NCBI RefSeq assembly: GCF_015354335.1
Contig: NZ_JADKYR010000007.1
Span: 31,836 to 95,835 of the forward strand
Reading direction: 5' to 3'
From: Methylophilus sp. 13
GTDB taxonomy: Bacteria > Pseudomonadota > Gammaproteobacteria > Burkholderiales > Methylophilaceae
DNA length: 64,000 bases
Shown: positions 1 to 8,116 of the stretch, piece after piece
How the letters are laid out: the number at the start of each line of letters is the position of its first letter
How positions within the stretch are numbered: position 1 is the first letter of the stretch
Program-made: the position numbers and the translations under genes
The notes under the pieces: generated by a model
What the model was told of the DNA's origin: nothing
Seen by the model: only the letters and a program-made list of their open reading frames with translations
Database searches by the model: none

Positions 1-715
1 CAGTTTTTGGTGTGGATGATCTCGCCAGCCGTTTGAGCTGTCGGTGCGCACGGGCAAAGGCACCGCCCATAAACGGCAACCAGTGGCCATCTGCATTGAT
101 GTATAAAAGCGCCAATAAACTGCCGACCAGCAAAGCGAGAAACACGACCAGCCGTTGTTGATGTGCCCGATGATCAATCAGCGGGGTAGCCACTTCCGGC
201 AACATATTTTTCTTGGCTGTCACGCTACCGCCAGTCACCAGTGGTGAAAACCAGAAACCCCAGGCAGGCACTTCTACACTGGTTGAAACCGGCGGAGTTT
301 TACTGGTGAATACGAGTTTTTCAGTGGGTAACTGCATCACGGTCGGTGTCATGCTTGCCGCAAACACCTGGTAACTGAGTTGCAGGGTGTATTGTGTATG
401 GTCAGATTCCGCTTCGGATTGCACCGCAACATTCACCAACTCTATCCCGTCATGCTTGCTCCCTTTTTTGGGCAACGCTTGGTCTGAAAACTGATATGCC
501 GCTGGCACCTGTAACACGACAGTCCGCTGCAATACATCGCCGATATGCACATGATTATTTAAGGCAGGATTTATGACCTTAATGATTGGGGTTACAGTTG
601 CCTGGCTCACTGGCGTTGCCGCCATTGCAGCATTCACCGTCAACACCATGGCTGCCCCCCATAGCAGGCCTTGCATGGCCTTGACCAGGGGATTGTTTGA
701 AATTTGATTACGCAT
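1..715 (-). CDS. mxaA: MxaA, methanol dehydrogenase maturation protein (C-terminus beyond window)
   Basis: This gene is incomplete: it runs off the left edge after 238 codons. ATG at 713-715 lies 30 nt after the mxaS stop, with a GAGAG-type ribosome site. The product starts with a signal peptide (hydrophobic stretch ending NAAMA), continues as a periplasmic domain containing the motif WGFWFSPL, and has one membrane segment near residues 195-215, followed by a basic cytoplasmic tail. MxaA is known to be needed for an active calcium-containing methanol dehydrogenase. The call rests on this topology and on its place after mxaR and mxaS, the standard order in mxa clusters. The downstream genes (mxaC, K, L and so on) would lie outside the window. 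Confidence 0.8.
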   Translation of the reverse strand, partial: MRNQISNNPLVKAMQGLLWGAAMVLTVNAAMAATPVSQATVTPIIKVINPALNNHVHIGDVLQRTVVLQVPAAYQFSDQALPKKGSKHDGIELVNVAVQSEAESDHTQYTLQLSYQVFAASMTPTVMQLPTEKLVFTSKTPPVSTSVEVPAWGFWFSPLVTGGSVTAKKNMLPEVATPLIDHRAHQQRLVVFLALLVGSLLALLYINADGHWLPFMGGAFARAHRQLKRLARSSTPKT

Positions 716-745
716 GCTTGTCACTCTCGCTTAGGTAAACTTCAC

Positions 746-1663
746 TCACATCGTTTGTTCAAAATAATGCGTCATCAGCTCGGGCTGGTAATCGCCATGC
801 ATAAACAACGCCGGACTATCAAAACGCAAAAACAACGCTTCCAATGCCTCTCTGCGCGCATTAAATGCCGCCAGGAATTTGGCTTTTACTTCACCACGGA
901 AAAACATTGTCCGGTTACGCCCGGTTTCCAGGTCTATCATGGTGCCAAAGCCGAACTTGGGCAGCTTTTTATATTCCTCATCGTCCCACAGCACGATAGG
1001 CACCACTTTGTGTGCAGACATGGCCAGCAGTGTTTTCTCAATCACAGGCAATGGCATATGAAAATCCGAAATCCAGAACACCAGCGCGCGCGTCTGTCCC
1101 AGGAAATTAGGCATGTCGGTGACGCCGTCCATGCCCATGCGCTGCGATTGATAGGTATGCAGCAAGGCGATAGTCTGTTTGCTCTGGTGAAAACTGCGGC
1201 TGAGAGGCAAGGTAAAATCTTCAATCACCTGCTGGTGATAGCCAATAAAGCCGAACAGATCTCCGGCCTGGTAAGCCGAGTTCGCCACCGCCGTGGCAAT
1301 TTCTATTGCCGTATCCAGCTTGCGCTGCTGCCCCGTGAATTGCATAGAGCCAGATAAATCACACACGGCATAAATCGGCGTCGTGCTGTCCTGGTTAAAC
1401 TGCCGCACCTGCACCTGTTCAAACGGGTCACGTATCGTCTGCCGTAAATCCATACGCCTTGCATCCGGGTAATCCACCAGGTTGATGGTGCCACGGTAAT
1501 CGGAGCCGATACCGCGCTGTGTGCCAGGATGATCACCGAGCTGGATGCTGTCAGATTTCCAGCCAATGACATATTCGAAGGGGCGCGCATATTCACCCTC
1601 ATCGTGATGCACCGGCATTTTCTTCCCGGCTTTTTTCCAAGCATGTTTGAGTGTTGATCGCAT
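746..1663 (-). CDS. mxaS: MxaS, DUF58/von Willebrand-type protein of the mxa cluster
   Basis: 305 residues with a DUF58 architecture. A metal-ion-dependent adhesion (MIDAS) motif DLSGS at residues 102-106 marks a von Willebrand A-like fold. The protein has no signal peptide and is probably cytoplasmic. MoxR-family ATPases usually work with a VWA protein encoded next door, and MxaS is that partner for MxaR in methanol dehydrogenase assembly or activation. The gene starts 12 nt after the mxaR stop and is followed closely by mxaA, so the three are almost certainly cotranscribed. The molecular role of MxaS is inferred from family knowledge and is not shown by the sequence. Confidence 0.85.
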   Translation of the reverse strand: MRSTLKHAWKKAGKKMPVHHDEGEYARPFEYVIGWKSDSIQLGDHPGTQRGIGSDYRGTINLVDYPDARRMDLRQTIRDPFEQVQVRQFNQDSTTPIYAVCDLSGSMQFTGQQRKLDTAIEIATAVANSAYQAGDLFGFIGYHQQVIEDFTLPLSRSFHQSKQTIALLHTYQSQRMGMDGVTDMPNFLGQTRALVFWISDFHMPLPVIEKTLLAMSAHKVVPIVLWDDEEYKKLPKFGFGTMIDLETGRNRTMFFRGEVKAKFLAAFNARREALEALFLRFDSPALFMHGDYQPELMTHYFEQTM

Positions 1664-1675
1664 GATGGCCTGCTT

Positions 1676-2743
1676 TTAAGCTGCTTTGCTAAACGACAAG
1701 CTAGGCACGGCCACCGTGCGGATAATGTTGTTGGTCAACTCCCTGGCCAGCGCCGTGCGGCGATTTTCGTAAGCTGCGTTAAATACCAGGCGATGTGAAA
1801 TCACCTCATGAAACACGGCATGAATGTCCTCGGGATACAAACTGTCGCGGCCATTCAACCAGGCATTCACACGTGCGGCTTTCATCAGCATGCCCATGCC
1901 GCGCGGACTGGCGCCGGTCTGGATCACACGGCTGACATCCACACTGTCCATGGTCACGCCAAACTTCTCCGGATGCTGGGTCGCGTCCCACAAATCCATG
2001 GTGTACTCTTCAAGCACGTCGCTGGACTGGATATGATTTTGCAAAAGGTCGGAAAACGCATTCAACTGGTCAAATTGCAGAATATTGCTTTCCACCTGCT
2101 GCGTGAGTTTTTCCGCGTGCTGGAATTTGGTATTGAACACCAGAGACTTTTTCAGCTCGCGATCTGAAGGAATCTCAATTGGAATTTCCATCATGAAACG
2201 GTCTCGCGCCGCAGAAGGAATCTCAAAGGTTTCGTTTTTCTCCACCTGGTTGCGGTCAGCAAACACAATCATGTGCGGCATGCGGTATTCTTTTTTAAAT
2301 GCGCTGATATGACGCTCCGCCATCACACGCAACATGAGTGCATGTACCTGCGGCCTGGCGCGGTTGATTTCATTAAAAAAGAAGACTGATAAATTTTCAC
2401 CCGCCCGCAACAATGGCCCTTCATCAATTTGCGGCCTGCCATCCGGTCCCAGAAACGTGTGGTAAATCAGGTCATTCGGCATCAAGTCCACCGTGCCCTC
2501 AATCCGCTCATAAGCCCCACCTATGCCACGGGCAATGGATTGCAGCAAGGTTGTTTTACCTACCCCCACACCACCATCCAGCAACACATGGCCGCGGGCA
2601 AAAATCGCAATATTCATTAATCTGACGGCTTTGCTTTGTCCCACAATCACTTGATTCACTTGTTTTTCAAGGTTCAAAGCATGCTGACGCCAGTCTGTCA
2701 GTTGGGTATCTAATGCCAATCGAATATCAGAGGTAGTGGACAT
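1676..2743 (-). CDS. mxaR: MxaR, MoxR-family AAA+ ATPase for methanol dehydrogenase
   Basis: 355 residues. Walker A GGVGVGKT is at 57-64 and the Walker B region FFFNEINRARPQ at about 121-132, followed by the MoxR-type C-terminal lid. MoxR ATPases act as chaperone-like motors with a VWA partner, here MxaS directly downstream. In methylotrophs this pair is required for methanol dehydrogenase activity. The Walker B motif reads NE where most AAA+ proteins have DE (see findings). This is the first gene of a leftward mxaRSA transcript, divergent from a MocR regulator 191 bp away. The structural genes mxaFJGI are not directly upstream, so the mxa genes are split in this genome. Confidence 0.88.
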   Translation of the reverse strand: MSTTSDIRLALDTQLTDWRQHALNLEKQVNQVIVGQSKAVRLMNIAIFARGHVLLDGGVGVGKTTLLQSIARGIGGAYERIEGTVDLMPNDLIYHTFLGPDGRPQIDEGPLLRAGENLSVFFFNEINRARPQVHALMLRVMAERHISAFKKEYRMPHMIVFADRNQVEKNETFEIPSAARDRFMMEIPIEIPSDRELKKSLVFNTKFQHAEKLTQQVESNILQFDQLNAFSDLLQNHIQSSDVLEEYTMDLWDATQHPEKFGVTMDSVDVSRVIQTGASPRGMGMLMKAARVNAWLNGRDSLYPEDIHAVFHEVISHRLVFNAAYENRRTALARELTNNIIRTVAVPSLSFSKAA

Positions 2744-2934
2744 GAATCTTTCCTTTAATTAAATGTTTCAAAAATGTAACAGAGTGTTAAAGGTCCACAA
2801 TCCTCCAGTTTAGAGAACCTTACTGGTCCAGCCATTTATGCGATATAGTGATTGTTTGCTAATCCAGATTGCCAACAAAATAAAGGGAATTCTTCCCGTT
2901 GCTGCATTGGCTGCCACAAACAAAGGAGAGGAAA

Positions 2935-4398
2935 ATGCTACGTTCTTGGAGCCTGCAATTAACCATTGCCGAGACCTCGGGCTTGCCGGTCTACCTGCAA
3001 ATCGCCCAGCAAATCATGGAAGAAATCCAGAAAGGCAGATTGGCCCCATCTACCGCTATGCCGGGTACACGCGAGCTGGCGGAACAACTTAAGGTCAACC
3101 GCAAAACTGTCATCCTCGCCTATGATGAACTGATCGCCCAGGGCTGGCTGGTCACCGAGCAAAGACGTGGCTCATTTGTTTCGGCCAATCTGCCCAATTT
3201 CACTACACAACCGCAAGCAAGCAAAACCGGTCATCAGCCCGCCAATGTGGTGGAGGGCTCCACGCATCCACTCCTCAACTACCAGTCACCCCTCAATGGT
3301 GTGATTGATTTCAATGATGGCATTCCTGATTCACGGCTGATCCCGTTCAACATTTTGTCGCGTGCATTCCGCCATGCGTTAATCGGCTCCAGCAAAGGTA
3401 ACAACCTTGGCTATGGTGATCCGCGTGGCACGTTTGCATTACGGCAATCGATTGCCACCATGCTCAATATGGAAAGAGGCCTGAGTGTGGACATTGACCA
3501 AATCTGCATCGCACGCGGTAGCCAGATGGGCATCTTCCTGGCCGCGCGTATCCTCACCCGGCCCAATGACAATGTGGTGGTGGAACAACTGAGCTACCCC
3601 GCTGCCAAAGAAGCCTTCCGCTCCTGCGGTGCCAACATCCTCACCGTGGGGCAAGACAAACACGGTATCGATGTCACTGCACTGGAAAAACTGTGCAAAC
3701 AACACCCGATCCGCGCCATTTATGTCACCCCGCACCACCAGTTCCCCACCACCGTGATCATGACCGCCGAGCGGCGCTTAAAACTGTTGATGCTGGCTGA
3801 GCAATACGACTTCACCATTGTAGAAGACGACTACGACCACGAATTTCATTTTTCTTATCACCCGGTATTCCCCCTGGCGAGCACCAATCACGGTGGCCGT
3901 GTCATCTATGTCGGCTCGCTCTCCAAAGTGCTCGCCCCCGGATTGCGTGTCGGTTACCTGGTTGCCACACCCAGCCTGATAGACCGCTGTGCACAGGAGG
4001 TGATGCTCATAGACCGGCAAGGTAACTCCATCACCGAGCTTGCCGTCGCCGAGCTTATGAACGCCGGCGAAATCAAACGCCATATCCGCAAAACCTTTAA
4101 GGTATACAACGAACGCCGAAACCTGTTGATTGCGTTGATTAAAAAGGAGCTCAAAGAATACGTTACTTTCGACGCCCCCGATGGTGGGCTCGCCATCTGG
4201 TTACGTTTGAAGGAGGGTTACGAGGTTGAAACGGTGGCGGCCCAGGCATTAGTCCACAAAGTGCGCATTTTGCCCGGCACACTCTTTTCAGAATCACAGC
4301 AAAGTGTGCATGCCATCCGGCTAGGATTTGGCAGCCTGACCACGGCAGAACTGGAGAAAGGCGTTCTGGGGTTAAAAGCCTGCTTTACCCAGCGCTGA
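2935..4398 (+). CDS. MocR-type transcriptional regulator (GntR HTH plus aminotransferase-like domain)
   Basis: 487 residues from the ATG at 2935, chosen because an AAAGGAG ribosome site sits just upstream; an in-frame ORF extends to 2899 without such a site. An N-terminal GntR winged helix (about 15-85, motif RELAEQLKVNRKTV) is joined by a linker to a fold-type I aminotransferase domain (about 120-480). The PLP-binding lysine is K331 in SLSKVLAPGLRVGY, with the cofactor-contacting aspartates at VEDDYDHEF. Members of this family sense PLP or amino-acid-like ligands and often control the divergent neighbour, which here is mxaR. The ligand and targets are unknown. A PdxR or GabR role cannot be assigned from sequence alone. 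Confidence 0.85.
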   Translation: MLRSWSLQLTIAETSGLPVYLQIAQQIMEEIQKGRLAPSTAMPGTRELAEQLKVNRKTVILAYDELIAQGWLVTEQRRGSFVSANLPNFTTQPQASKTGHQPANVVEGSTHPLLNYQSPLNGVIDFNDGIPDSRLIPFNILSRAFRHALIGSSKGNNLGYGDPRGTFALRQSIATMLNMERGLSVDIDQICIARGSQMGIFLAARILTRPNDNVVVEQLSYPAAKEAFRSCGANILTVGQDKHGIDVTALEKLCKQHPIRAIYVTPHHQFPTTVIMTAERRLKLLMLAEQYDFTIVEDDYDHEFHFSYHPVFPLASTNHGGRVIYVGSLSKVLAPGLRVGYLVATPSLIDRCAQEVMLIDRQGNSITELAVAELMNAGEIKRHIRKTFKVYNERRNLLIALIKKELKEYVTFDAPDGGLAIWLRLKEGYEVETVAAQALVHKVRILPGTLFSESQQSVHAIRLGFGSLTTAELEKGVLGLKACFTQR

Positions 4399-4422
4399 AG
4401 ATGGGAATAAATCAATATTTAG

Positions 4423-4677
4423 AATATTGAGAGCGATCAATATATACAGACCCTGCTTGATACCTTTCCTTTCATGGTCTGGCTCAAGGACGAGGACAGC
4501 TGCATCTCCGTGGCAAATATTGCCTATGCCAACATGGTGCGGGTGGCATCCAGTGCAGCCACTATGCCGATTAAAAATGCTGAAGGCTATTTTTTAGCAA
4601 ACCCAAACCCTTTGATGAAACTGATATGCACGCTTGTTGGAAAAGTGCAGTTTAACCATTATTCCGCAGTCGCCTGA
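4423..4677 (+). pseudogene. Remnant of a PAS-domain signalling gene
   Basis: The open frame starts directly after a TAG at 4420-4422 without a plausible start codon. It reads like the N-terminal edge of a PAS domain: a helical lead-in, then TLLDTFPFMVWLKDEDS. The part after about residue 40 no longer looks like PAS, and the frame ends by running antisense into the neighbouring gene. I read it as a decayed 5' piece of a PAS-containing histidine kinase or diguanylate cyclase. It probably makes no functional protein. Confidence 0.5.
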
Positions 4678-4985
4678 TCGGTAGTAATCAACGCTAAAGC
4701 TGATTTCAACTCTCCCGCGTCAACCTCCCTCACCAAGCGTTTCAGCTCCACGCCATCTTTCATAAAAATGAGCGTCGGCCACAGTTTCACGTGAAACGAT
4801 CGCCCCAACCGGCGGCCTTTCCCATCCTCAATCTTGATGCGGCGGATAGATGGAAACTGGGTGAGTTCAGCGCTGATTGTAGGTTGCGCTGCCTTGCAGT
4901 AGCCGCACCAGCTGGCGCCAAACTCTAGCAGCGTGGCACCTATGAGGGCATTGATCTCTTTGCGGGTAGGTTCTGTATTTTCCAT
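4659..4985 (-). CDS. Thioredoxin-like protein with WCGYC active site
   Basis: 108 residues, the size of a single thioredoxin domain. The active site WCGYC has cysteines at 27 and 30, and the cis-proline loop WPTLIF is present at about 69-74. No signal peptide is seen, so it should work in the cytoplasm. The active site is CGYC instead of the CGPC of thioredoxin 1, so its redox potential and partners probably differ. A parS-like palindrome (4794-4807) is embedded in the reading frame at RSFHVKLW. Overlap with the PAS remnant is limited to the last codons. Confidence 0.75.
   Translation of the reverse strand: MENTEPTRKEINALIGATLLEFGASWCGYCKAAQPTISAELTQFPSIRRIKIEDGKGRRLGRSFHVKLWPTLIFMKDGVELKRLVREVDAGELKSALALITTDQATAE
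4794..4807. other. parS-like ParB binding site, 14-bp core
   Basis: GTTTCACGTGAAAC, a perfect 14-bp palindrome. It equals the core of the chromosomal parS consensus TGTTTCACGTGAAACA and differs only in the outermost base pair. It lies inside the thioredoxin-like gene. Three full 16-bp copies occur at 12977, 19453 and 22538. Confidence 0.8.
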
Positions 4986-5022
4986 TTAATCATCCTCGTA
5001 AGTGCATCATGGGCATTAAGCA

Positions 5023-5469
5023 TCATTGATACAAAACAAACACTCCCTGAAATCTTGAGGTGACTTTGGCTTCGCTGATCACTTTAGCCATGACTATAAT
5101 TTTCGCCCTGCCGTTTTGCTGATACATGCCTTTAAACTGCTCCCAATCATCAGCTGATTGAAAGCTCGCCACACATTCAAAATCTGTTTTCACTGGCAAT
5201 AGATAATCAATCTCTTGCCGCTTGATGACCAGGCTGCCTTTAAGCCCGGCTTGTTCAATTTTGGACTGCGCCAGTGACCAGGCCGTGGTAATCGAAATAG
5301 CGGCGATGCTGCCACCAAACACGATATCGAGGTGGTTTTTGTTGGGCAAAAAATCGCCGTAGGCGGTGAGTTGGTGTTCATCCATCCTAGCAATGTGTAT
5401 CCCCAGGTTTTTAGTTTGGGGGATGCGTTGAAACAAGGTTTCTTCAAAATTTTGTTCGCGTTGGCTCAT
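5023..5469 (-). CDS. Putative thioesterase, YiiD C-terminal-like hotdog protein
   Basis: 148 residues from the ATG at 5467-5469, selected for the AGGAAG ribosome site just upstream; a longer frame to 5526 would overlap the LysR gene further. The sequence resembles the hotdog-fold domain found at the C-terminus of YiiD and in free-standing putative thioesterases. NKNHLDIVFGGS (43-54) lies where the start of the central helix is expected. The substrate is unknown. The gene follows the LysR regulator on the same strand and overlaps or abuts it, so the two may be cotranscribed. Confidence 0.6.
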   Translation of the reverse strand: MSQREQNFEETLFQRIPQTKNLGIHIARMDEHQLTAYGDFLPNKNHLDIVFGGSIAAISITTAWSLAQSKIEQAGLKGSLVIKRQEIDYLLPVKTDFECVASFQSADDWEQFKGMYQQNGRAKIIVMAKVISEAKVTSRFQGVFVLYQ

Positions 5470-5498
5470 TTTGCTTCCTATGCATAAGGCGATTTTAG

Positions 5499-6413
5499 TT
5501 AACTGGTTTTTTGCAGTAAACGACACCCTTCAAACAACTCTGCCACCCACTCGATAAATGCCCGCACTTTGGATGAGAGGTGACGATTTTGTGGATAGAG
5601 TGCGTTAATCGGCAAACTCCCGGCCGGAAAATCGGCCAAGACCTTTTCTAATTTACCCTCAGTTAAATACCCTTGCACCATGAATGCGGGCAGCTGACTG
5701 ATGCCTAGCCCTGCCAGCGCAGCGGCGACGATAGCATCACCATTGTTGATGGCGAGTTTACGTATGGCGGGGATTTCTTGCTCGGTGCCTGCATGCGTGA
5801 GCATAAAGGGGCGGATTTTTCCGGTTTTGGAGGAAAAAAAGTGTACGCCCTGGTGGTGTTGCAACGCCTCAGGGTACATAGGCCTGCCATGAGTGTTGAG
5901 ATATTGCGGGGCGGCGACCAGTAAAAACTGCATGGTGCCTACGCGCCTGGCAACCAGGCTGGCGTCTTGAGGATTGCCGACGCGGATCACGCAATCGACG
6001 CCCTCCTCCAGTAAATCAATTGGCCTGTCGTCACAGCCGATCTCAAGCTGGATCTCGGGATAGCGTTTAAAAAACTCGGCCAGGGCAGGAATAATCACTA
6101 ACCGGCCTAAAGGCGTGGGCACGTCTACGCGCAAGCGCCCTTTTGCGCTGGCGGTGGACTGCGTGAGTGCGGCTTCGGTTTCTTCGAGCTCGTTTAATAA
6201 CCGGATAGCGCGCTCATAATAGGCAGCGCCATCCGTAGTCACGCTGATGCGTCTGGTAGTCCGGTGCAGCAGTTTGACGCGCAAGCGCTTTTCCAGCGCC
6301 AGTACCTGGGCCGAGACAGTAGTTTTGGGTAGGTTGAGCGACATGGCGGCTTTGGTGAAGCTCTCGAGCTCGACCACCCTAGTAAAGGCCAACATGGTGT
6401 CAAAACGGTCCAT
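5499..6413 (-). CDS. LysR-family transcriptional regulator
   Basis: 304 residues, the usual LysR length. The N-terminal winged helix-turn-helix (about 1-60) contains VELESFTKAAMSLNLPKTTVS, split as VELESFTKAAM and SLNLPKTTVS, and is followed by the periplasmic-binding-protein-like effector domain. It belongs to the CrgA/AaeR-like group that opens with MDRFDTMLAF and ends with an FIEWVAELF-type segment. It is divergent from the short-chain dehydrogenase at 6547, which is the obvious candidate target. The effector is not deducible from the sequence. Confidence 0.88.
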   Translation of the reverse strand: MDRFDTMLAFTRVVELESFTKAAMSLNLPKTTVSAQVLALEKRLRVKLLHRTTRRISVTTDGAAYYERAIRLLNELEETEAALTQSTASAKGRLRVDVPTPLGRLVIIPALAEFFKRYPEIQLEIGCDDRPIDLLEEGVDCVIRVGNPQDASLVARRVGTMQFLLVAAPQYLNTHGRPMYPEALQHHQGVHFFSSKTGKIRPFMLTHAGTEQEIPAIRKLAINNGDAIVAAALAGLGISQLPAFMVQGYLTEGKLEKVLADFPAGSLPINALYPQNRHLSSKVRAFIEWVAELFEGCRLLQKTS

Positions 6414-6546
6414 ATCCGTCCTTGTTTGACTTGATTGTCCAATAAATTAGCACAGTGATTGCATTTTTAGGTGATTTATCTGGGGTTTTTATTTATTTAT
6501 AGTGGTCACCAGTTTTAAACCACTTTATTAATTGAGGAGTATCAAG

Positions 6547-7296
6547 ATGAGCAAGAAACTGGAAGGAAAGGTCGCTGTAGTCACTGGGGCCTCTAAAGGC
6601 ATAGGGGCAGAAATTGCCAAACGCTTTGCCCGCGAGGGTGCAGCGGTGGTGGTGAATTATTTATCGAGCAAGGCTGGGGCTGACAAAGTAGTGGCCGAGA
6701 TTACACAAGCGGATGGCAAGGCGGTGGCGGTGGGCGGCAATGTCAGTGAGGTGGCTGATGCACACGCGCTGGTAGACGCAGCGATCACTCACTTTGGTAA
6801 GCTGGATATTTTGGTCAATAACTCCGGGGTGTATGAATTTGCCACCCTAGAAGAAATCACGCCTGACCATTTTCACAAGCAATTCAACATTAATGTGCTG
6901 GGCCTGTTGCTGACCTCGCAAGCCGCGGTCAAACACTTGCCTGAGGGCGGCAGCATTATCAATATTGGTTCGGTAGTGAGCCGTTTAACCCCCCCTGCGA
7001 GTGCCGTGTATACCGGCACCAAGGGCGCAGTGGATGCCATCACCGGCGTGCTGGCCAGAGAGTTGGGCCCACGCAAGATTCGCGTCAACGCCTTGAACCC
7101 TGGCCTGGTGGAAACAGAAGGCACGCATACCGCCGGGGTGATCGGTTCAGAAATGGAGTCCGCTTATGTGGCACAGACGCCACTGGGGCGCAGTGGGCAA
7201 CCGAATGATATTGCCTCTGTCGCAGTGTTTCTGGCCTCTGAAGATGCTTATTGGCTGACTGGTGAGCAATTGCTGGTGGGGGGCGGTTTGCGCTAG
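6547..7296 (+). CDS. Short-chain dehydrogenase/reductase, FabG/glucose-dehydrogenase type
   Basis: 249 residues from the ATG at 6547, which has a GAGGAG ribosome site; a non-ATG frame begins at 6532. This is a classical SDR. The cofactor motif TGASKGIG is at 13-20, NNSG at 91-94, catalytic Ser142, Tyr155 and Lys159 (YTGTK), and the C-terminus ends in GGGLR. The family reduces or oxidises hydroxyl or carbonyl groups with NAD(P)H. The physiological substrate is unknown. Divergence from a LysR gene suggests an inducible redox function and not the housekeeping FabG. Confidence 0.85.
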   Translation: MSKKLEGKVAVVTGASKGIGAEIAKRFAREGAAVVVNYLSSKAGADKVVAEITQADGKAVAVGGNVSEVADAHALVDAAITHFGKLDILVNNSGVYEFATLEEITPDHFHKQFNINVLGLLLTSQAAVKHLPEGGSIINIGSVVSRLTPPASAVYTGTKGAVDAITGVLARELGPRKIRVNALNPGLVETEGTHTAGVIGSEMESAYVAQTPLGRSGQPNDIASVAVFLASEDAYWLTGEQLLVGGGLR

Positions 7297-7306
7297 TGGA
7301 TGCCCA

Positions 7307-7336
7307 AATGCAGGCACGCAGCGCAGTGCCTGCATT
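7307..7336 (+). repeat. Perfect inverted repeat between SDR and hydrolase-like genes
   Basis: AATGCAGGCAC and GTGCCTGCATT form an 11-bp perfect stem around the 8-nt loop GCAGCGCA. No T-tract follows, so it is not a standard intrinsic terminator. It sits 10 nt after the SDR stop and 23 nt before the next ATG. It could stabilise mRNA or act as a processing or attenuation site. Confidence 0.65.
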
Positions 7337-7359
7337 AGCGTTTGCATCAACCCTACACC

Positions 7360-8091
7360 ATGTGGACCACTACCTTTGAATATGCCGCCACCGGCCACAG
7401 TATCAAGCTGCAGGTGTTTGGCCGCCACCACCGCCAAAAGCGAGGGCCAGCACTGCTGTATTTTCATGATGGCCTGTTTAATCAGGGCCAGATTGAGAGC
7501 GCGCATGCACTGGCTGAAGCCATCTCAGACAGCTGTGTCGTGGTATGTGTAGATTATCCGCTGGCGCCGGGTGTGCAGTTTCCACACAGTATAGAAGTCG
7601 CCTACCAGGCCTTGCAGTGGCTCAGTGAACATGCAAAATTATTAGGGGCAAATGCGAAGCTGCTATTTGTAGGTGGCGAGCGCGCTGGCGGCAATCTGGC
7701 TGCCGTCACCGCCCTGCTTTACAGAGACCGCGGGCTGCGTGCACCTGCCCAACTGCAAGGGCAAGTCTTGGTTAACCCCATGCTGGATGCCTTGCAAACC
7801 TCGCCTTCGCTCGCTAGTCTGACCGAGAGTCCCTGCCGGGCGGCATGGGCTGACTATGCGCCCTGCCCCAGTTTGGCTTGGCATCCTTATGTTTCGCCTG
7901 TCCAGTCGTGCCGACTGGCGGGGCTGGTTAATGCGCTCATCATTAGCGAACAAGGCCATCCGCTTGTGGATGAAGCAGCAGCCTATGCGAAAAAATTATT
8001 ATTGGCGGGCGGGCAAGTACAACACTGGTGTGTTAGCGAGAAAAGTTGGGCGCAACATGCGCCGCTGATCCGGCAGTGGATGACTCTCTAA
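7360..8091 (+). CDS. Alpha/beta-hydrolase-3 relative with degenerate catalytic residues
   Basis: 243 residues from the first ATG (7360); the frame opens at a TTG at 7342, and neither has a clear ribosome site. The order of blocks is that of the lipase/esterase HSL-type family: an oxyanion block HDGLF (HGGG in active members), a nucleophile block GGERAGGNLAA at about 105-115 (GDSAGG in active members), an EQGHPLVDE block (usually DPLRDE), and a terminal His233. The nucleophile serine is replaced by arginine (R108) and the acid position by His200. The fold is thus recognisable, but esterase activity by the normal mechanism is not expected. Confidence 0.7.
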   Translation: MWTTTFEYAATGHSIKLQVFGRHHRQKRGPALLYFHDGLFNQGQIESAHALAEAISDSCVVVCVDYPLAPGVQFPHSIEVAYQALQWLSEHAKLLGANAKLLFVGGERAGGNLAAVTALLYRDRGLRAPAQLQGQVLVNPMLDALQTSPSLASLTESPCRAAWADYAPCPSLAWHPYVSPVQSCRLAGLVNALIISEQGHPLVDEAAAYAKKLLLAGGQVQHWCVSEKSWAQHAPLIRQWMTL

Positions 8092-8116
8092 AAGGCAAAG
8101 GCCGTCTTAAACGGCG

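Noticed and set aside
704..1357. Long plus-strand ORF (217 residues) opposite mxaS
   Set aside because: It lies entirely antisense to mxaS and shows no recognisable motif; the minus-strand protein has clear DUF58/MIDAS features and fits the mxa order.
4474..4677. Intact small gene of 67 residues
   Set aside because: Similarity to PAS starts upstream of the ATG, no ribosome site is present, and the end runs antisense into the thioredoxin-like gene; a remnant is more likely.
6501..6524. AGTGGT/ACCACT inverted repeat in the LysR-SDR gap as an operator
   Set aside because: Six-bp arms only, and the repeat lies close to the SDR ribosome site; too weak to list as a LysR site.
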